From NCBI GenBank assembly GCA_049306095.1, contig JBAQPU010000049.1, positions 1 through 64,000 on the forward strand: a DNA stretch of 64,000 bases. Reading direction: 5' to 3'. Within the stretch, counting starts at the first letter, position 1. Each line of letters begins with the position of its first letter. Of this stretch, positions 25,154 through 34,378 are shown piece after piece. The position numbers and the translations under genes are program-made. The notes under the pieces were generated by a model that saw only the letters and a list, made by a program, of their open reading frames with translations, was not told the origin of the DNA and searched no databases. The DNA comes from UBA2336 sp049306095. GTDB lineage: Bacteria; Bacteroidota; Bacteroidia; Cytophagales; Cyclobacteriaceae.

Positions 25154-25671
25154 GGATGAGAAAGGTAACGTTCGACCAGAATTTTGCGATGATGATTGTC
25201 GTGTCCGGCAATACAGTAGCCAAGGTTGATAACGGAAATCAATTTGTTATTTGCTGTGCCCTTTCGCTGCATCATTTCAGGAGTAAAACTTCCAAAAAGA
25301 TCGAGCGAGGTGGCTCTCAGGTTTTTCATTTCATTTACGAGTTGGTTCAATGTGCGGCCATGCGCATTCGCTTGTGGAGCATAGTCATTTTCTTCAAAGC
25401 CGTGCAGGTTAGTAGAATCGTTTCGGGCAAACCGCAGTGCCCGGTATGCAAAAATACGTTCGGCATCCATCATGTGGCACAGCACCTCTTTGATCGTCCA
25501 CTTTCCGGCCGCATACGCATACGTTCCCCTTTGCTCGGGTATGGTTAACACCAGTGCCGTGCTCAGATCAACAGAAGATTGAAGCGCATCCAGCACATCC
25601 ATGTGTTGAACGTATTCCACATATTTTTGATAGAAAGCCGGAAGTGTAGAAAAATCGGGGGTTGTTTTCAT
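25150..25671 (-). CDS. DinB-like four-helix metal-binding protein
   Basis: A 173-residue DinB/YfiT-type protein. It has the metal-ligand histidines in KEVLCHMMDAERIFAYR and the late IAGHDNHHRKILVERY. Members of the superfamily bind divalent metal and many act as thiol transferases, for example with bacillithiol; this one's reaction is unknown. The frame opens at a TTG 9 bases upstream (25680), but ATG at 25671 is the standard start. First gene of the run leading to PBP4. Confidence 0.78.
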   Translation of the reverse strand: MKTTPDFSTLPAFYQKYVEYVQHMDVLDALQSSVDLSTALVLTIPEQRGTYAYAAGKWTIKEVLCHMMDAERIFAYRALRFARNDSTNLHGFEENDYAPQANAHGRTLNQLVNEMKNLRATSLDLFGSFTPEMMQRKGTANNKLISVINLGYCIAGHDNHHRKILVERYLSHP

Positions 25672-25716
25672 ACAACCCAAAGTAACCAGAAAAATTGAAA
25701 TTGAGTTAAGACAGAC

Positions 25717-26931
25717 TTAGTTATTGGGCACGATAATCTTAATTCTTGTGCCTTTGCTATAGGTGCTTTTCACGCTAATGGTTCCTCCAAGTTTTTCAAC
25801 CGCCTGCTTCACAATGTACATGCCCAGGCCAGAACCTTGTGATTTCTCCGTGGCTCTGTAAAACATGTCAAAAACTTTTTTAACAAACTCCTTTTTAATA
25901 CCAATGCCATTATCTTTGATCATAATCTCCACGGCTTGCGGTGTTATCAATGCCTGAATTTTTAAGTAACTTTTTACGGATGGATTATAGTATTTATAAG
26001 CGTTGGAGATAATGTTACCCAACACAATTCTAATCCGCAGCGGGTCTGTCTTAAAGGGGATGCGTTCATTTTTAACTTCCAGGCTTGTTTTAACAGAAGG
26101 AAAACTATCGAGGTACTCAAGTTCCTGAATACAGCCTTCAATTATTTCCTTCAGATTAATTTGCTCATACGTTATCTCACTCCTGTTCACCCTGGCATAA
26201 TTGAGCATGGATTTGATGAACTCATCCAGCTTTTTTACCCTGCCTTCTATTTTGTTGAGGTACACCAGGTGGTTTTGTGTCGTGCTTTCAAGATGAGCAA
26301 GGTTTATCAACCCCAGTATCGAACTTAACGGAGATCGCAGGTCATGTGAAGTCTTATACATTAACTGGTCCAATTCAAAGTTGCGCTCAGAAAGTTCATC
26401 AAGCGTAGCTTTTAGCTCTTCTTCTTGTGCCGCCAGTTTCCAGTTTTGTGAAACGAGTCCGTCATTCAGTACTCTTAATTTTTCTTCCGCTATTTTTCGG
26501 TCGGTAATGTCACGAACAAAAACGGCAACACCGGTAACCTCCTCCTTATTGCCACCAATGATGGGATTGTACGTGGTTTCAATGTACCGATCCTTATACT
26601 TTTCCTGATCAAGGCGTTGTTCAGAAACAAAAAGCTCTCCGCTTAAGGCTCTTGCTAAATCCTTTCTCAGCCATTTATACTCTGGTGTTTTCTTTAAAAA
26701 GTCAAGGGCGCTATCACCGATAGAAATATCTACTCCATAAATCAATTTTACGATGCGGGCATGATTTTTATTAAAAGTGATATACTTAAATTTTTTATTA
26801 ACAGCATAGATGGATTCACGCGTGTTTTCCATGATGATCCCATCAAAAGCATTTTCCATAAATACTTTTAATTGACCGCTGTTGCGATGGTTGCCTTTCT
26901 TTAAAGCTATGTGATTTTTTTTCTTTGCCAT
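25717..26931 (-). CDS. PAS-domain sensor histidine kinase
   Basis: A 404-residue soluble sensor kinase. A PAS/PAC region (about 20-150, ending VFVRDITDRKIAEEKL) is followed by a coiled coil, the HisKA H-box SHDLRSPLSS (His near 195) and an ATPase domain with DNGIGI and GSGLGMYI. No transmembrane segment is predicted, so it senses a cytosolic signal. No response regulator adjoins, so it is an orphan. It is divergent or independent from the propeller gene downstream in coordinate order (27014-29674, same strand, 82 bases apart). Confidence 0.9.
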   Translation of the reverse strand: MAKKKNHIALKKGNHRNSGQLKVFMENAFDGIIMENTRESIYAVNKKFKYITFNKNHARIVKLIYGVDISIGDSALDFLKKTPEYKWLRKDLARALSGELFVSEQRLDQEKYKDRYIETTYNPIIGGNKEEVTGVAVFVRDITDRKIAEEKLRVLNDGLVSQNWKLAAQEEELKATLDELSERNFELDQLMYKTSHDLRSPLSSILGLINLAHLESTTQNHLVYLNKIEGRVKKLDEFIKSMLNYARVNRSEITYEQINLKEIIEGCIQELEYLDSFPSVKTSLEVKNERIPFKTDPLRIRIVLGNIISNAYKYYNPSVKSYLKIQALITPQAVEIMIKDNGIGIKKEFVKKVFDMFYRATEKSQGSGLGMYIVKQAVEKLGGTISVKSTYSKGTRIKIIVPNN

Positions 26932-27013
26932 TGGAGGATGAGGCTCTGGACCAAAATCCTGATAAGCAATTTAAGAAAATTAATACAGTTGAATCCGGCC
27001 CCTCGGGGTGAGG

Positions 27014-29674
27014 CTATTTCTTTTTTGCAATGGTCCTTTTATCGATGGATTTTAGCATGAACTTTCTTAAAAATCCTTCTACCGGCAGAATGACAAAAGC
27101 TACACCAACCTGAATCAGAAAATCAACCACCGGGCCGCTGTTTGTTGCAAAGCTTGAACCGGCTGCTGTTTGAATGAACTCAATTAAAATAATAATCGAC
27201 AGCAGCGAGAGTAACCTGCTGATGAGATTGTATCGGCTGCTCAGGCGGAATGAGAGGAGCACTAACAGAGTAAATACGCCAAACTCTAACGCATAAAACC
27301 AGGTTCGCTTCCAGTATGGAGGAAGTACCTGCATTTTTACCGGCTCCATTTCACTCACTTTTCCAAAAATATCCTTCGATTGAAACTGGAGAGTATATGA
27401 ACCGGGTGGCAGATATGGAAAATCAATAACGTTGTTATTGTTGGACCACTCCGACCAGTTTGTGTTTAATCCTTGCAGGAGATAACGGTACTCTACCGCA
27501 TTGGCGCCAATGTAATCAGGCTTGACCACCTCAATTTTCATTGAACTTTTTTCCTGGTCTATTTCCAATACATTCTTTCTGAACCGGGGTGCATCGGCCT
27601 GGTTGATTGATTTAAGAAAAATAGGGTAGGTGCTTTCCAGCGGCCTTAACTTCTGACTGTAAAATCTCAACAACTCATTGTTGCCGGTTATGATCCAAAC
27701 ATTTCCGGTTACAGGATCGGACGATATATACCGGATGTCATTGAAAAGGTTAAGGAGTTGTAAATTAGTCTGCCCCCCCTTTCCGGTAAGCGACCACTGG
27801 TGTTCATCCCGAAACCAAACGGTTGACCGGTTTACAAAAAATGAGTTTAGTTTGGAAACTGAGTCGATTGCCTGAAGTCTATTTCCTGCTTTATCAAAAG
27901 AATAAAACCCCCCTGTAGTTACAATGATGACCTTGTCGTTAAGACTAATGCCGGCTGTTTTATCATAATTAGGATTTGAAATATCCAATACGTTGGTTAC
28001 TCTGGTTGTATCAGTGGAAAATGTAAGCCGGTAAACTTTGTCAAAACTGCAAAACCATACCGCTCCACTTTTTTCTTCAAAGATGAAATTGACGGGATCG
28101 TTAATGCCACCAATATTCCCTTCTGTTTCCCATCCCTTCGCATTCAGTTTTAATTTTTGAAGTTTATCGTCATAGGTGGAGGCTATCAGCATTTTATTGC
28201 TCTCCGAAACAAACAGGAAACGAACAGGATCTTCACTAATCGGCACAGCCTGCAACTCATTAACTTCTAATATCCCCTCAAGCCCTGTTGCTAAAAGTTT
28301 TCCCCGCCACGATACCAACTGCGTAACTTTCGCATTGATGCCGGATACCTTTTTATACACATAAAATGTTGAGCGCAGAATTTTCTTTATTCTCTTTTCC
28401 TTCCGATACCTCGGTTTCGTTTTAGTGGTTTTGGTTGTTTGTACGGGGGCTGTTACAACAGTCGTTTCCGGTTTCTTTTTTCTCAGGAACTTAAAAAAAC
28501 CGCCCTTTTCTGTTTTTCCTTCAGGTGCAGGAGGCGGTGGTGCCACTACTTTTTTTGATGTGGTTTTTGCCGGCTTAACCAACACATCAACATAGTAGGT
28601 GAGTTCATCATAGAACTCTTCTTTTTCTAATTTGAAAAGGCCGAGGGAGGTGCCTACATAAACATTGCCCTTGAATGTAATTGCACACAATAAATTTCCC
28701 TGAAGACCCGGATAATACCGGAACGAACGCATGGGCAGGTATGGTGCAACGCGTGTAAATCCGTAACTGTGGGCGGCCCAAACATTTTGATTGCGGTCGC
28801 TGATAAGGGTATAAATTTCATTGTCGGGCAAACCTGTACTATAATTGATGATTTCAGTCGTTTTCCCCGTTTCCGGATTAATGAAAACAATTCCTCCACG
28901 AAGGGTTGCCAATCCAACCAGTTCGGTGTTTACCCAGGTTGCATTAATAATTTCGCTGGCGTTGATATAGGTGGAGTCTTCCAGTTGTACTTCTTTCAGT
29001 TTTTCATTTCCGGTTCCCAAAAAAATCCGGTTGTCGGAGGTGCCCACCAGGTAATTGTTTTCATAGGAAGTTGAAAAAAGAACAACGGTGCTGTCTGGCA
29101 GCGAAAGTTTTGAATCCTCCATCCGGTTTTCTTTCAGCCTTAGGAGTTTACCGTTCTCCATGCTTACATACGCTGATCCAAATATTTCATTCAGACTGGC
29201 GAACGCGAGGATTTGCCCGGTTGAAATGGCCGTTACGCTATCGGATTCTGTTGTATACCGAAACAGGTTCTTCTCATTCAGGAAGTAAATGTTGTTGCCA
29301 ATGGTTTCGAGTTGGAAAATGTATTCTGCATCAGGTTTTTCATAGAGTGGTTTAAAGCTTTCCAGGCCGCTTTCATCCTGCGTAATCTTCCCAAAACCTT
29401 TTGCTCCTCCCACATACACCTCACCGTTTTCCGACAATTCAATAGCATAGGCCGCACCGTTTGTTCGGATGACATCCCAATTGCGGCCATCAAATTGTAA
29501 CACACCGGCTTGCGTGGCGAAATAAAACACGCCTCGTTTATCCTGAACCATGTCAAAGCATACATTATCGGACTGCTTTTGATTGGGTGAAAAATGAGAA
29601 AGAAAATAATTGCCCGTTTGCGCCTGAACGGCACCCGAAACAAACAACAACCATACAACTATTCTGTTCTTCAT
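27014..29674 (-). CDS. Two-component-type propeller and triple-Y protein with membrane C-terminus, no kinase
   Basis: An 886-residue exported protein. After a signal peptide (MKNRIVVWLLFVSGAVQAQ), propeller blades of the two-component-regulator type (MVQDKRGVFYFATQAGVLQF, LISDRNQNVWAAHSYG) fill most of the length, followed by a Y_Y_Y domain (NAVEYRYLLQGLNTNWSEW) and several membrane helices to the end. Family members normally carry a histidine kinase or HTH domain; none is present. Residues roughly 355-440 are a proline- and lysine-rich insert within the propeller (APPPPAPEGKTEKGG, FLRKKKPETT). A TAAATTTG box at 29692-29685 could be its promoter. Role probably in sensing or scaffolding; ligand unknown. 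Confidence 0.72.
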   Translation of the reverse strand: MKNRIVVWLLFVSGAVQAQTGNYFLSHFSPNQKQSDNVCFDMVQDKRGVFYFATQAGVLQFDGRNWDVIRTNGAAYAIELSENGEVYVGGAKGFGKITQDESGLESFKPLYEKPDAEYIFQLETIGNNIYFLNEKNLFRYTTESDSVTAISTGQILAFASLNEIFGSAYVSMENGKLLRLKENRMEDSKLSLPDSTVVLFSTSYENNYLVGTSDNRIFLGTGNEKLKEVQLEDSTYINASEIINATWVNTELVGLATLRGGIVFINPETGKTTEIINYSTGLPDNEIYTLISDRNQNVWAAHSYGFTRVAPYLPMRSFRYYPGLQGNLLCAITFKGNVYVGTSLGLFKLEKEEFYDELTYYVDVLVKPAKTTSKKVVAPPPPAPEGKTEKGGFFKFLRKKKPETTVVTAPVQTTKTTKTKPRYRKEKRIKKILRSTFYVYKKVSGINAKVTQLVSWRGKLLATGLEGILEVNELQAVPISEDPVRFLFVSESNKMLIASTYDDKLQKLKLNAKGWETEGNIGGINDPVNFIFEEKSGAVWFCSFDKVYRLTFSTDTTRVTNVLDISNPNYDKTAGISLNDKVIIVTTGGFYSFDKAGNRLQAIDSVSKLNSFFVNRSTVWFRDEHQWSLTGKGGQTNLQLLNLFNDIRYISSDPVTGNVWIITGNNELLRFYSQKLRPLESTYPIFLKSINQADAPRFRKNVLEIDQEKSSMKIEVVKPDYIGANAVEYRYLLQGLNTNWSEWSNNNNVIDFPYLPPGSYTLQFQSKDIFGKVSEMEPVKMQVLPPYWKRTWFYALEFGVFTLLVLLSFRLSSRYNLISRLLSLLSIIILIEFIQTAAGSSFATNSGPVVDFLIQVGVAFVILPVEGFLRKFMLKSIDKRTIAKKK

Positions 29675-29703
29675 GGGGCAATTTCAAATTTAATAAAATC
29701 CCT

Positions 29704-31797
29704 TCAGCTTATCCGGCTCCAGTTTATGGTTGATTTTTTTGTTTGTTCAACTTGAGTACGAATCACCTTGTTCTCTGACTTTTCAAGATCAGGATCGCTT
29801 TCCAACACGTGAACAGCCGTTTCTCGCGCTTGCTGCAACAGTTTTCCGTCCTTTGCTAAATCGGCAATTAATAGATCAAGCACACCACTTTGTTGTGTTC
29901 CCATTAAATCGCCAGGGCCGCGTAATTGTAAGTCAGTTTCTGAAATTTCAAAGCCATTGTTAGTACGCACCATGGTTTCAATTCTCACTTTTGAGTCGGC
30001 CGAAAGTTTGAAGCTGGTCATTAATATACAATAAGACTGTTCCGCTCCCCTTCCTACGCGTCCGCGAAGTTGGTGCAACTGCGAAAGTCCAAAACGCTCA
30101 GCATTTTCAATGATCATCACCGAGGCGTTAGGAACATCTACTCCCACCTCAATAACGGTAGTCGCCACCATGATGTTGGTCTCTCCTTTTACAAAGCGCT
30201 GCATCTCAAATTCCTTCGCCTCCGGTTTCATTTTACCATGAACAATGCTAATTGCTTCATCCGGGAACGCACGACAAATACTTTCATGGCCATCCATCAA
30301 ATGCTTGAGGTCAAGCTTTTCAGATTCCTCAATGAGTGGGTAAACGATATAGACCTGCCGGCCTGCTGTTATCTGATCTTTCAAAAACTGATTTACCTGC
30401 AGGCGGTGCGAGTCATACTTATGAATGGTTTTGATGGGTTTACGGCCTGCCGGTAATTGGTCGATGGCGGAAACATCCAGGTCGCCATACAATGTCATGG
30501 CGAGCGTACGGGGTATGGGTGTAGCTGTCATGACGAGCACGTGAGGGTAAACACCCTCATTTTTGCTCCAGAGTTTGGAACGTTGTGCCACCCCAAACCG
30601 ATGTTGCTCATCGATAACCGCCAGTCCAAGATTTTTAAATTTCACCTCCTCTTCCAGCAAGGCATGGGTGCCGATGAGAATTTTTAAATCACCAGAACGA
30701 AGTCCTTCATGGATTGCTTTTCTGTCGCTCCGTTTTGTCGAGCCTGTCAGCAAAGCAATGGTCAGGCGCATTTGTTGGGCATACTTGTTCAGGTTATTAA
30801 AATGTTGTTGTGCTAAAATCTCTGTTGGTGCCATCAGGGCGCATTGCGTACCCGCACCAATGGCCAGCAACATGCACACAAATGCCACAATTGTTTTTCC
30901 GCTGCCTACATCACCCTGAAGTAGGCGGTTCATCTGTTTGCCTGATTTGAGGTCGGAATAAATTTCTTTGATCACTCGTTTCTGGGCGTCTGTCAGTTGA
31001 AACGGCAAAAACTCGTTGTAGAATTTGGTTAGCAACGCTGCATCACTGAAAACCTGGCCTTTAAATTTATCTTGCCGAACCAATTTCATTTTCAGCAACC
31101 GAAGCTGAATATAAAAGAGCTCTTCAAATTTTAATCGATGTTGTGCCTGGGTTAGCAAGTCATGACTTTGCGGAAAGTGAATGTTGAGCAGGGCTGTCTG
31201 CTTTCCGATCAGTTTATGTTGCACCTGAATTTCTGCCGGAAGTGTTTCGCGGATTTTATCTTTTGCCAGTACCAGAAGTTCCTGCTGCAGCCGTGAAAGT
31301 GTTTTGCTGTCGATGTGGCGCGAACGCAATTTTTCGGTGAGCGGATAAACCGGTTGCAGGTATCCGCCTTTATCATTTTTTTCGGTGAGTGGCTCAATTT
31401 CAGGATGCGCAAAGCTGAATTTTTTTCCATACATCACCGGTTTGCCAAATACCACATAGTTAGCTCCGGGCTTTACCTTTTCCAGCATCCACTTTATTCC
31501 CTGAAACCAAACCAGTTCGATACTTCCTGAATCGTCTTTAAATTGTGCAACCAGTCTTTTTTTAAAACCGACACCAACGATTTCCTTTCCGGTTACTGTG
31601 CCCCTGATCTGCACATAGGGCATTTCTTCTGTAAGTTCCCGGATACGGTAAAATTTAGTCCGGTCTTCGTAGCGAAAAGGATAGTATTGAATCAGATCAC
31701 CAAAAGTGAAAATATGCAATTCCTTGTTCAGAAGGGCTGATCGCTGTGGCCCCACGCCTTTCAAATATTCAACTGGAGTATCAAAAAATCCGCGCAT
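29704..31797 (-). CDS. recG: ATP-dependent DNA helicase RecG
   Basis: A 697-residue DNA helicase acting on stalled forks and Holliday junctions. The N-terminal wedge domain (TPVEYLKGVGPQRSALL, DLIQYYPFRYEDRT) is followed by motor motif I GDVGSGKT (near 295), DEQH box (near 393) and later motifs (LVMTATPIPRTL, QLRGRVGRG). All are complete. It is divergent from the small gene at 31928. Length is as usual for RecG. Confidence 0.96.
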   Translation of the reverse strand: MRGFFDTPVEYLKGVGPQRSALLNKELHIFTFGDLIQYYPFRYEDRTKFYRIRELTEEMPYVQIRGTVTGKEIVGVGFKKRLVAQFKDDSGSIELVWFQGIKWMLEKVKPGANYVVFGKPVMYGKKFSFAHPEIEPLTEKNDKGGYLQPVYPLTEKLRSRHIDSKTLSRLQQELLVLAKDKIRETLPAEIQVQHKLIGKQTALLNIHFPQSHDLLTQAQHRLKFEELFYIQLRLLKMKLVRQDKFKGQVFSDAALLTKFYNEFLPFQLTDAQKRVIKEIYSDLKSGKQMNRLLQGDVGSGKTIVAFVCMLLAIGAGTQCALMAPTEILAQQHFNNLNKYAQQMRLTIALLTGSTKRSDRKAIHEGLRSGDLKILIGTHALLEEEVKFKNLGLAVIDEQHRFGVAQRSKLWSKNEGVYPHVLVMTATPIPRTLAMTLYGDLDVSAIDQLPAGRKPIKTIHKYDSHRLQVNQFLKDQITAGRQVYIVYPLIEESEKLDLKHLMDGHESICRAFPDEAISIVHGKMKPEAKEFEMQRFVKGETNIMVATTVIEVGVDVPNASVMIIENAERFGLSQLHQLRGRVGRGAEQSYCILMTSFKLSADSKVRIETMVRTNNGFEISETDLQLRGPGDLMGTQQSGVLDLLIADLAKDGKLLQQARETAVHVLESDPDLEKSENKVIRTQVEQTKKSTINWSRIS

Positions 31798-31927
31798 GGA
31801 AAGGTTGCGGTTTTTAAACTAGTAAAAAATTAGTAACAAGTTATTGAGAATAGGGTAATAAACCTCTTTTACTATTGTAAGTCTAATCAATCAGGTTACT
31901 ATTCCCACATTCCATCAATCTACACCT

Positions 31928-32188
31928 ATGAAAGCTGCGGCAACATTCTACAAAGGAATCGAATTTGTTAGCGTACGCACACTCCCTGCCGATCAGCAAC
32001 TTCTGTTACAGCATGCCCATGACCCGGAACGTATCAAAATATTGAAGGATGGAAAAATCCTGAACGATTGTATCCTCTATACAAATTATTGCACGTGGTA
32101 TTCAACTGTGTTTGAATCATCAACCGTGCCTCTTCCTGTGATTGAATCTAACCGATTTGAAATAAAAATTGCTTTGAGCAATGCCTGA
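31928..32188 (+). CDS. Small protein of unknown function
   Basis: An 86-residue cytosolic protein, MKAAATFYKGIEFVSVRTLP at the start and FEIKIALSNA at the end, with two Cys (NDCILYTNYC). It has a beta-rich look with an ILKDGKILNDCILY segment. No family recognised. A TACTATTG box in the leader near 31871 is a possible promoter. It ends one base before the convergent VOC gene. Confidence 0.55.
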   Translation: MKAAATFYKGIEFVSVRTLPADQQLLLQHAHDPERIKILKDGKILNDCILYTNYCTWYSTVFESSTVPLPVIESNRFEIKIALSNA

Positions 32189-32581
32189 TTACGGCCAAAT
32201 CCCTTTGTCGGGAACTATTTCCAGCACGTTGCCTTCGGGGTCTTCAAAATAAAACGACTCCACACCATCGCTCCAGGTTACGGTATCAGTAATTACTATC
32301 CCTTTGTCTTGAATCCACCTCTTCGAACTTTCATAATCCTGTTGGGGTACTTCAAAGGCAAAATGTTGTTTACCTCCTCCAAAGTGTGCGGGCGGACTTT
32401 GCTTGAGCTTTGAATCCTCCGGATTGAAACACAGCAACACCGAACTTCCTGCCTTGAAAAAAATATGCTTGCCCCGCACGTAGCTGATCAACGGAAGTTC
32501 GAGAATGCCCTGATAAAAATTCCTGACTTTCTCGAGGTCGCGAACATACAAACACGTTTCTTTTATTTTGATAAACTTCAT
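32189..32581 (-). CDS. VOC superfamily (glyoxalase-like) protein
   Basis: A 130-residue vicinal-oxygen-chelate protein: ETCLYVRDLEKVRNFYQGILELPL at the start, HFAFEVP in the middle and SFYFEDPEGNVLEI at the end. These are the paired beta-alpha-beta modules with the metal-ligand positions His and Glu. Substrate unknown; VOC members include glyoxalases, dioxygenases and resistance proteins. The frame extends upstream into the next gene, but ATG at 32581 is the natural start. Two bases downstream of the nitronate monooxygenase gene. Confidence 0.8.
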   Translation of the reverse strand: MKFIKIKETCLYVRDLEKVRNFYQGILELPLISYVRGKHIFFKAGSSVLLCFNPEDSKLKQSPPAHFGGGKQHFAFEVPQQDYESSKRWIQDKGIVITDTVTWSDGVESFYFEDPEGNVLEIVPDKGIWP

Positions 32582-32582
32582 C

Positions 32583-33536
32583 TTAACCGGTTTTGCAAAG
32601 TGCCTGCTTACACGCGAGATACCCGTTCCAAATCTCGTGTAGAATAAGTGCAGCAGGCCGAATGTCACGAATAGCTGCCGATACCTGCCCGATTTCAAGT
32701 TCACCCTCATCCAAATCTCCTTCAAACATTCCCCTTTTGGCGCGGGCTCTTCCCAGCAGTGTTTCCAACTCCTGTTTGCCGGCACCCCTGCGTTCGGCCT
32801 CCTCTATCTGCCTGTAAAATTTATTCTTAATTAACCGAACGGGTGTTACCTGTTTCATGGTAAGAATAGTATCGCCTTCATTCGATTCGGTAATGATTCG
32901 TTTGAAATTCGCATGTACCGATGACTCCTCGGAGGCAGCAAACCTGCTGCCCACCTGAACGCCATCGGCACCAAGAGCCTCCATTGCCAGCATGGCTCTC
33001 CCGTCTGCAATGCCGCCTGCCGCCAAAAGTGGAATTGAAATAGCATCCCGAACCATTGGAATAAGCACCAATGTGGTTGTTTCTTCCCTACCGTTATGAC
33101 CACCCGCCTCAAAACCTTCGGCAACCACTGCATGAACTCCGGCCTGTTCAGCCTTTTTTGCAAACTTGACGCTTGATACCACATGCGCCACCGTTACGCC
33201 ACGCTCCCTCAGGAAGCCTGTCCACAAGGAGGGATTGCCCGCAGATGTAAAAACAATTTTTACTCCCTCCTCCACAATGATGTTCATAATCTTGTCAATT
33301 TCCGGGTAGAGTAGGGGCACATTAACCCCAAAGGGCTTATTGGTTGCCGCCTTGCATTTACGGATGTGCTCTTGTAATACATGGGGGTACATTGATCCTG
33401 CTCCAATCAGGCCTAAGCCCCCGGCTTCGCTTACAGCCGAAGCAAGCCTCCACCCACTGGTCCAAACCATTCCGGCCTGGATTATGGGCATATCAAGGTT
33501 AAAGAGTTTTACAATTCGGTTTTCTCGGTCATTCAT
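32583..33536 (-). CDS. Nitronate monooxygenase / FabK-like FMN enzyme
   Basis: A 317-residue TIM-barrel flavoprotein. N-terminal MPIIQAGMVWTSG, phosphate-binding GGLGLIGAG and LLAAGGIADGRA, and the EGFEAGGHNG signature with the family's catalytic His. Nitronate monooxygenase and enoyl-ACP reductase FabK share this fold and cannot be separated here by eye. ATG at 33536 chosen; a TTG two codons upstream is less likely. Confidence 0.82.
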   Translation of the reverse strand: MNDRENRIVKLFNLDMPIIQAGMVWTSGWRLASAVSEAGGLGLIGAGSMYPHVLQEHIRKCKAATNKPFGVNVPLLYPEIDKIMNIIVEEGVKIVFTSAGNPSLWTGFLRERGVTVAHVVSSVKFAKKAEQAGVHAVVAEGFEAGGHNGREETTTLVLIPMVRDAISIPLLAAGGIADGRAMLAMEALGADGVQVGSRFAASEESSVHANFKRIITESNEGDTILTMKQVTPVRLIKNKFYRQIEEAERRGAGKQELETLLGRARAKRGMFEGDLDEGELEIGQVSAAIRDIRPAALILHEIWNGYLACKQALCKTG

Positions 33537-33897
33537 GGTCAAAAAATAGCTAAATCACTTGTCAATCCTATTCTATGGTTCTGAATATCTGATCTTTAGA
33601 AATCATTCGTTTGTTATAACAAATATTTGCCCTCCCGAAAGTTGTCCACAAAGAAACGATTGATTTTATAGGATGTATTTATTTGATACTCAATACATTA
33701 AAGTCAAAACTCAGGGGGTTGTGGATAACTCGGCCTTTTTGTGGGATTCTTTTTAAAGGTTTTTTACTGGCTCTGTAAGTAGCTGAATTTTAGCCATTTT
33801 GTATTTTTTACCGGCTTATTCATACGTAAGCCAATGTGGACGATTTTACCGGGAATTTAGGAACTACTTTTGCTTTCATCCGTTTCAAGAAACACCT
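33537..33897. other. Gene-free AT-rich region with DnaA-box-like sites
   Basis: About 360 bases hold no gene on either strand. TGTGGATAA (33720-33728) is an exact reverse match to the DnaA box TTATCCACA. TTGTCCACA (33642-33650) matches 8 of 9 bases and TGTGGACGA (33835-33843) 7 of 9 in the same sense as the first. An AT-rich run lies between the first two. This would fit a DnaA-regulated promoter or part of a replication origin; the site count is low for oriC. The downstream -7 box at 33865 belongs to the thioredoxin gene. Confidence 0.35.
33865..33872 (+). promoter_or_regulatory. Predicted -7 box of the TlpA-like gene
   Basis: TACTTTTG is an exact TAnnTTTG match, 25 bases before the ATG at 33898. 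A TTTT at 33844 is the nearest -33 candidate and is weak. Confidence 0.45.
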
Positions 33898-34371
33898 ATG
33901 AGAAAACTTCTATTATTTTGTTTGTTCGTGGTTGCCCTCCGGGCAAATGGCCAGGAGGCCGAACTGATTAAATTAGACCAACTTAAGAACCTGATCGAGT
34001 CAAAATCAGAGCACATTAAAGTCATTAACTTTTGGGCTACCTGGTGCGCTCCTTGTATAAAGGAAATTCCCCTTTTTGAAAAACTGGGGCAAGAGAGGGC
34101 CGATGTTAAAGTGATCCTGGTTAGTATGGACCTGGACCTGGATCCGGATCCTGAGAAAGTGCACAAGTTTATTGCCCGCAAAAAACTTCAATCGCGGGTG
34201 TTGATTTTAGATGCCGTAAGTCCCAATCTATGGATCGATCAAATCGAAAAGGAATGGTCGGGGGCCCTGCCGGCTACCCTTATTGTGAACGGCAAAACCG
34301 GTCAAAGAAAATTTGTTGAAGAAGAACTTCATGAAGGCGAGCTTGAGAAACTGATTGCCGAAATAGAATAG
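33898..34371 (+). CDS. TlpA-like thioredoxin-fold protein
   Basis: A 157-residue exported thiol-disulphide oxidoreductase. Signal peptide (ends RANGQE), then FWATWCAPC with redox Cys50 and Cys53, and a cis-Pro-type LPATLIVNG. Such proteins act in periplasmic disulphide or heme-protein maturation, or have other roles. The frame extends upstream, but ATG at 33898 is preferred because the -7 box lies inside the extension. Confidence 0.82.
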   Translation: MRKLLLFCLFVVALRANGQEAELIKLDQLKNLIESKSEHIKVINFWATWCAPCIKEIPLFEKLGQERADVKVILVSMDLDLDPDPEKVHKFIARKKLQSRVLILDAVSPNLWIDQIEKEWSGALPATLIVNGKTGQRKFVEEELHEGELEKLIAEIE

Positions 34372-34378
34372 TTTCGGA

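Noticed and set aside
33537..33897. Definite oriC
   Set aside because: Only one exact and two imperfect DnaA boxes, no dnaA or other origin marker gene next to it; kept only as a candidate.
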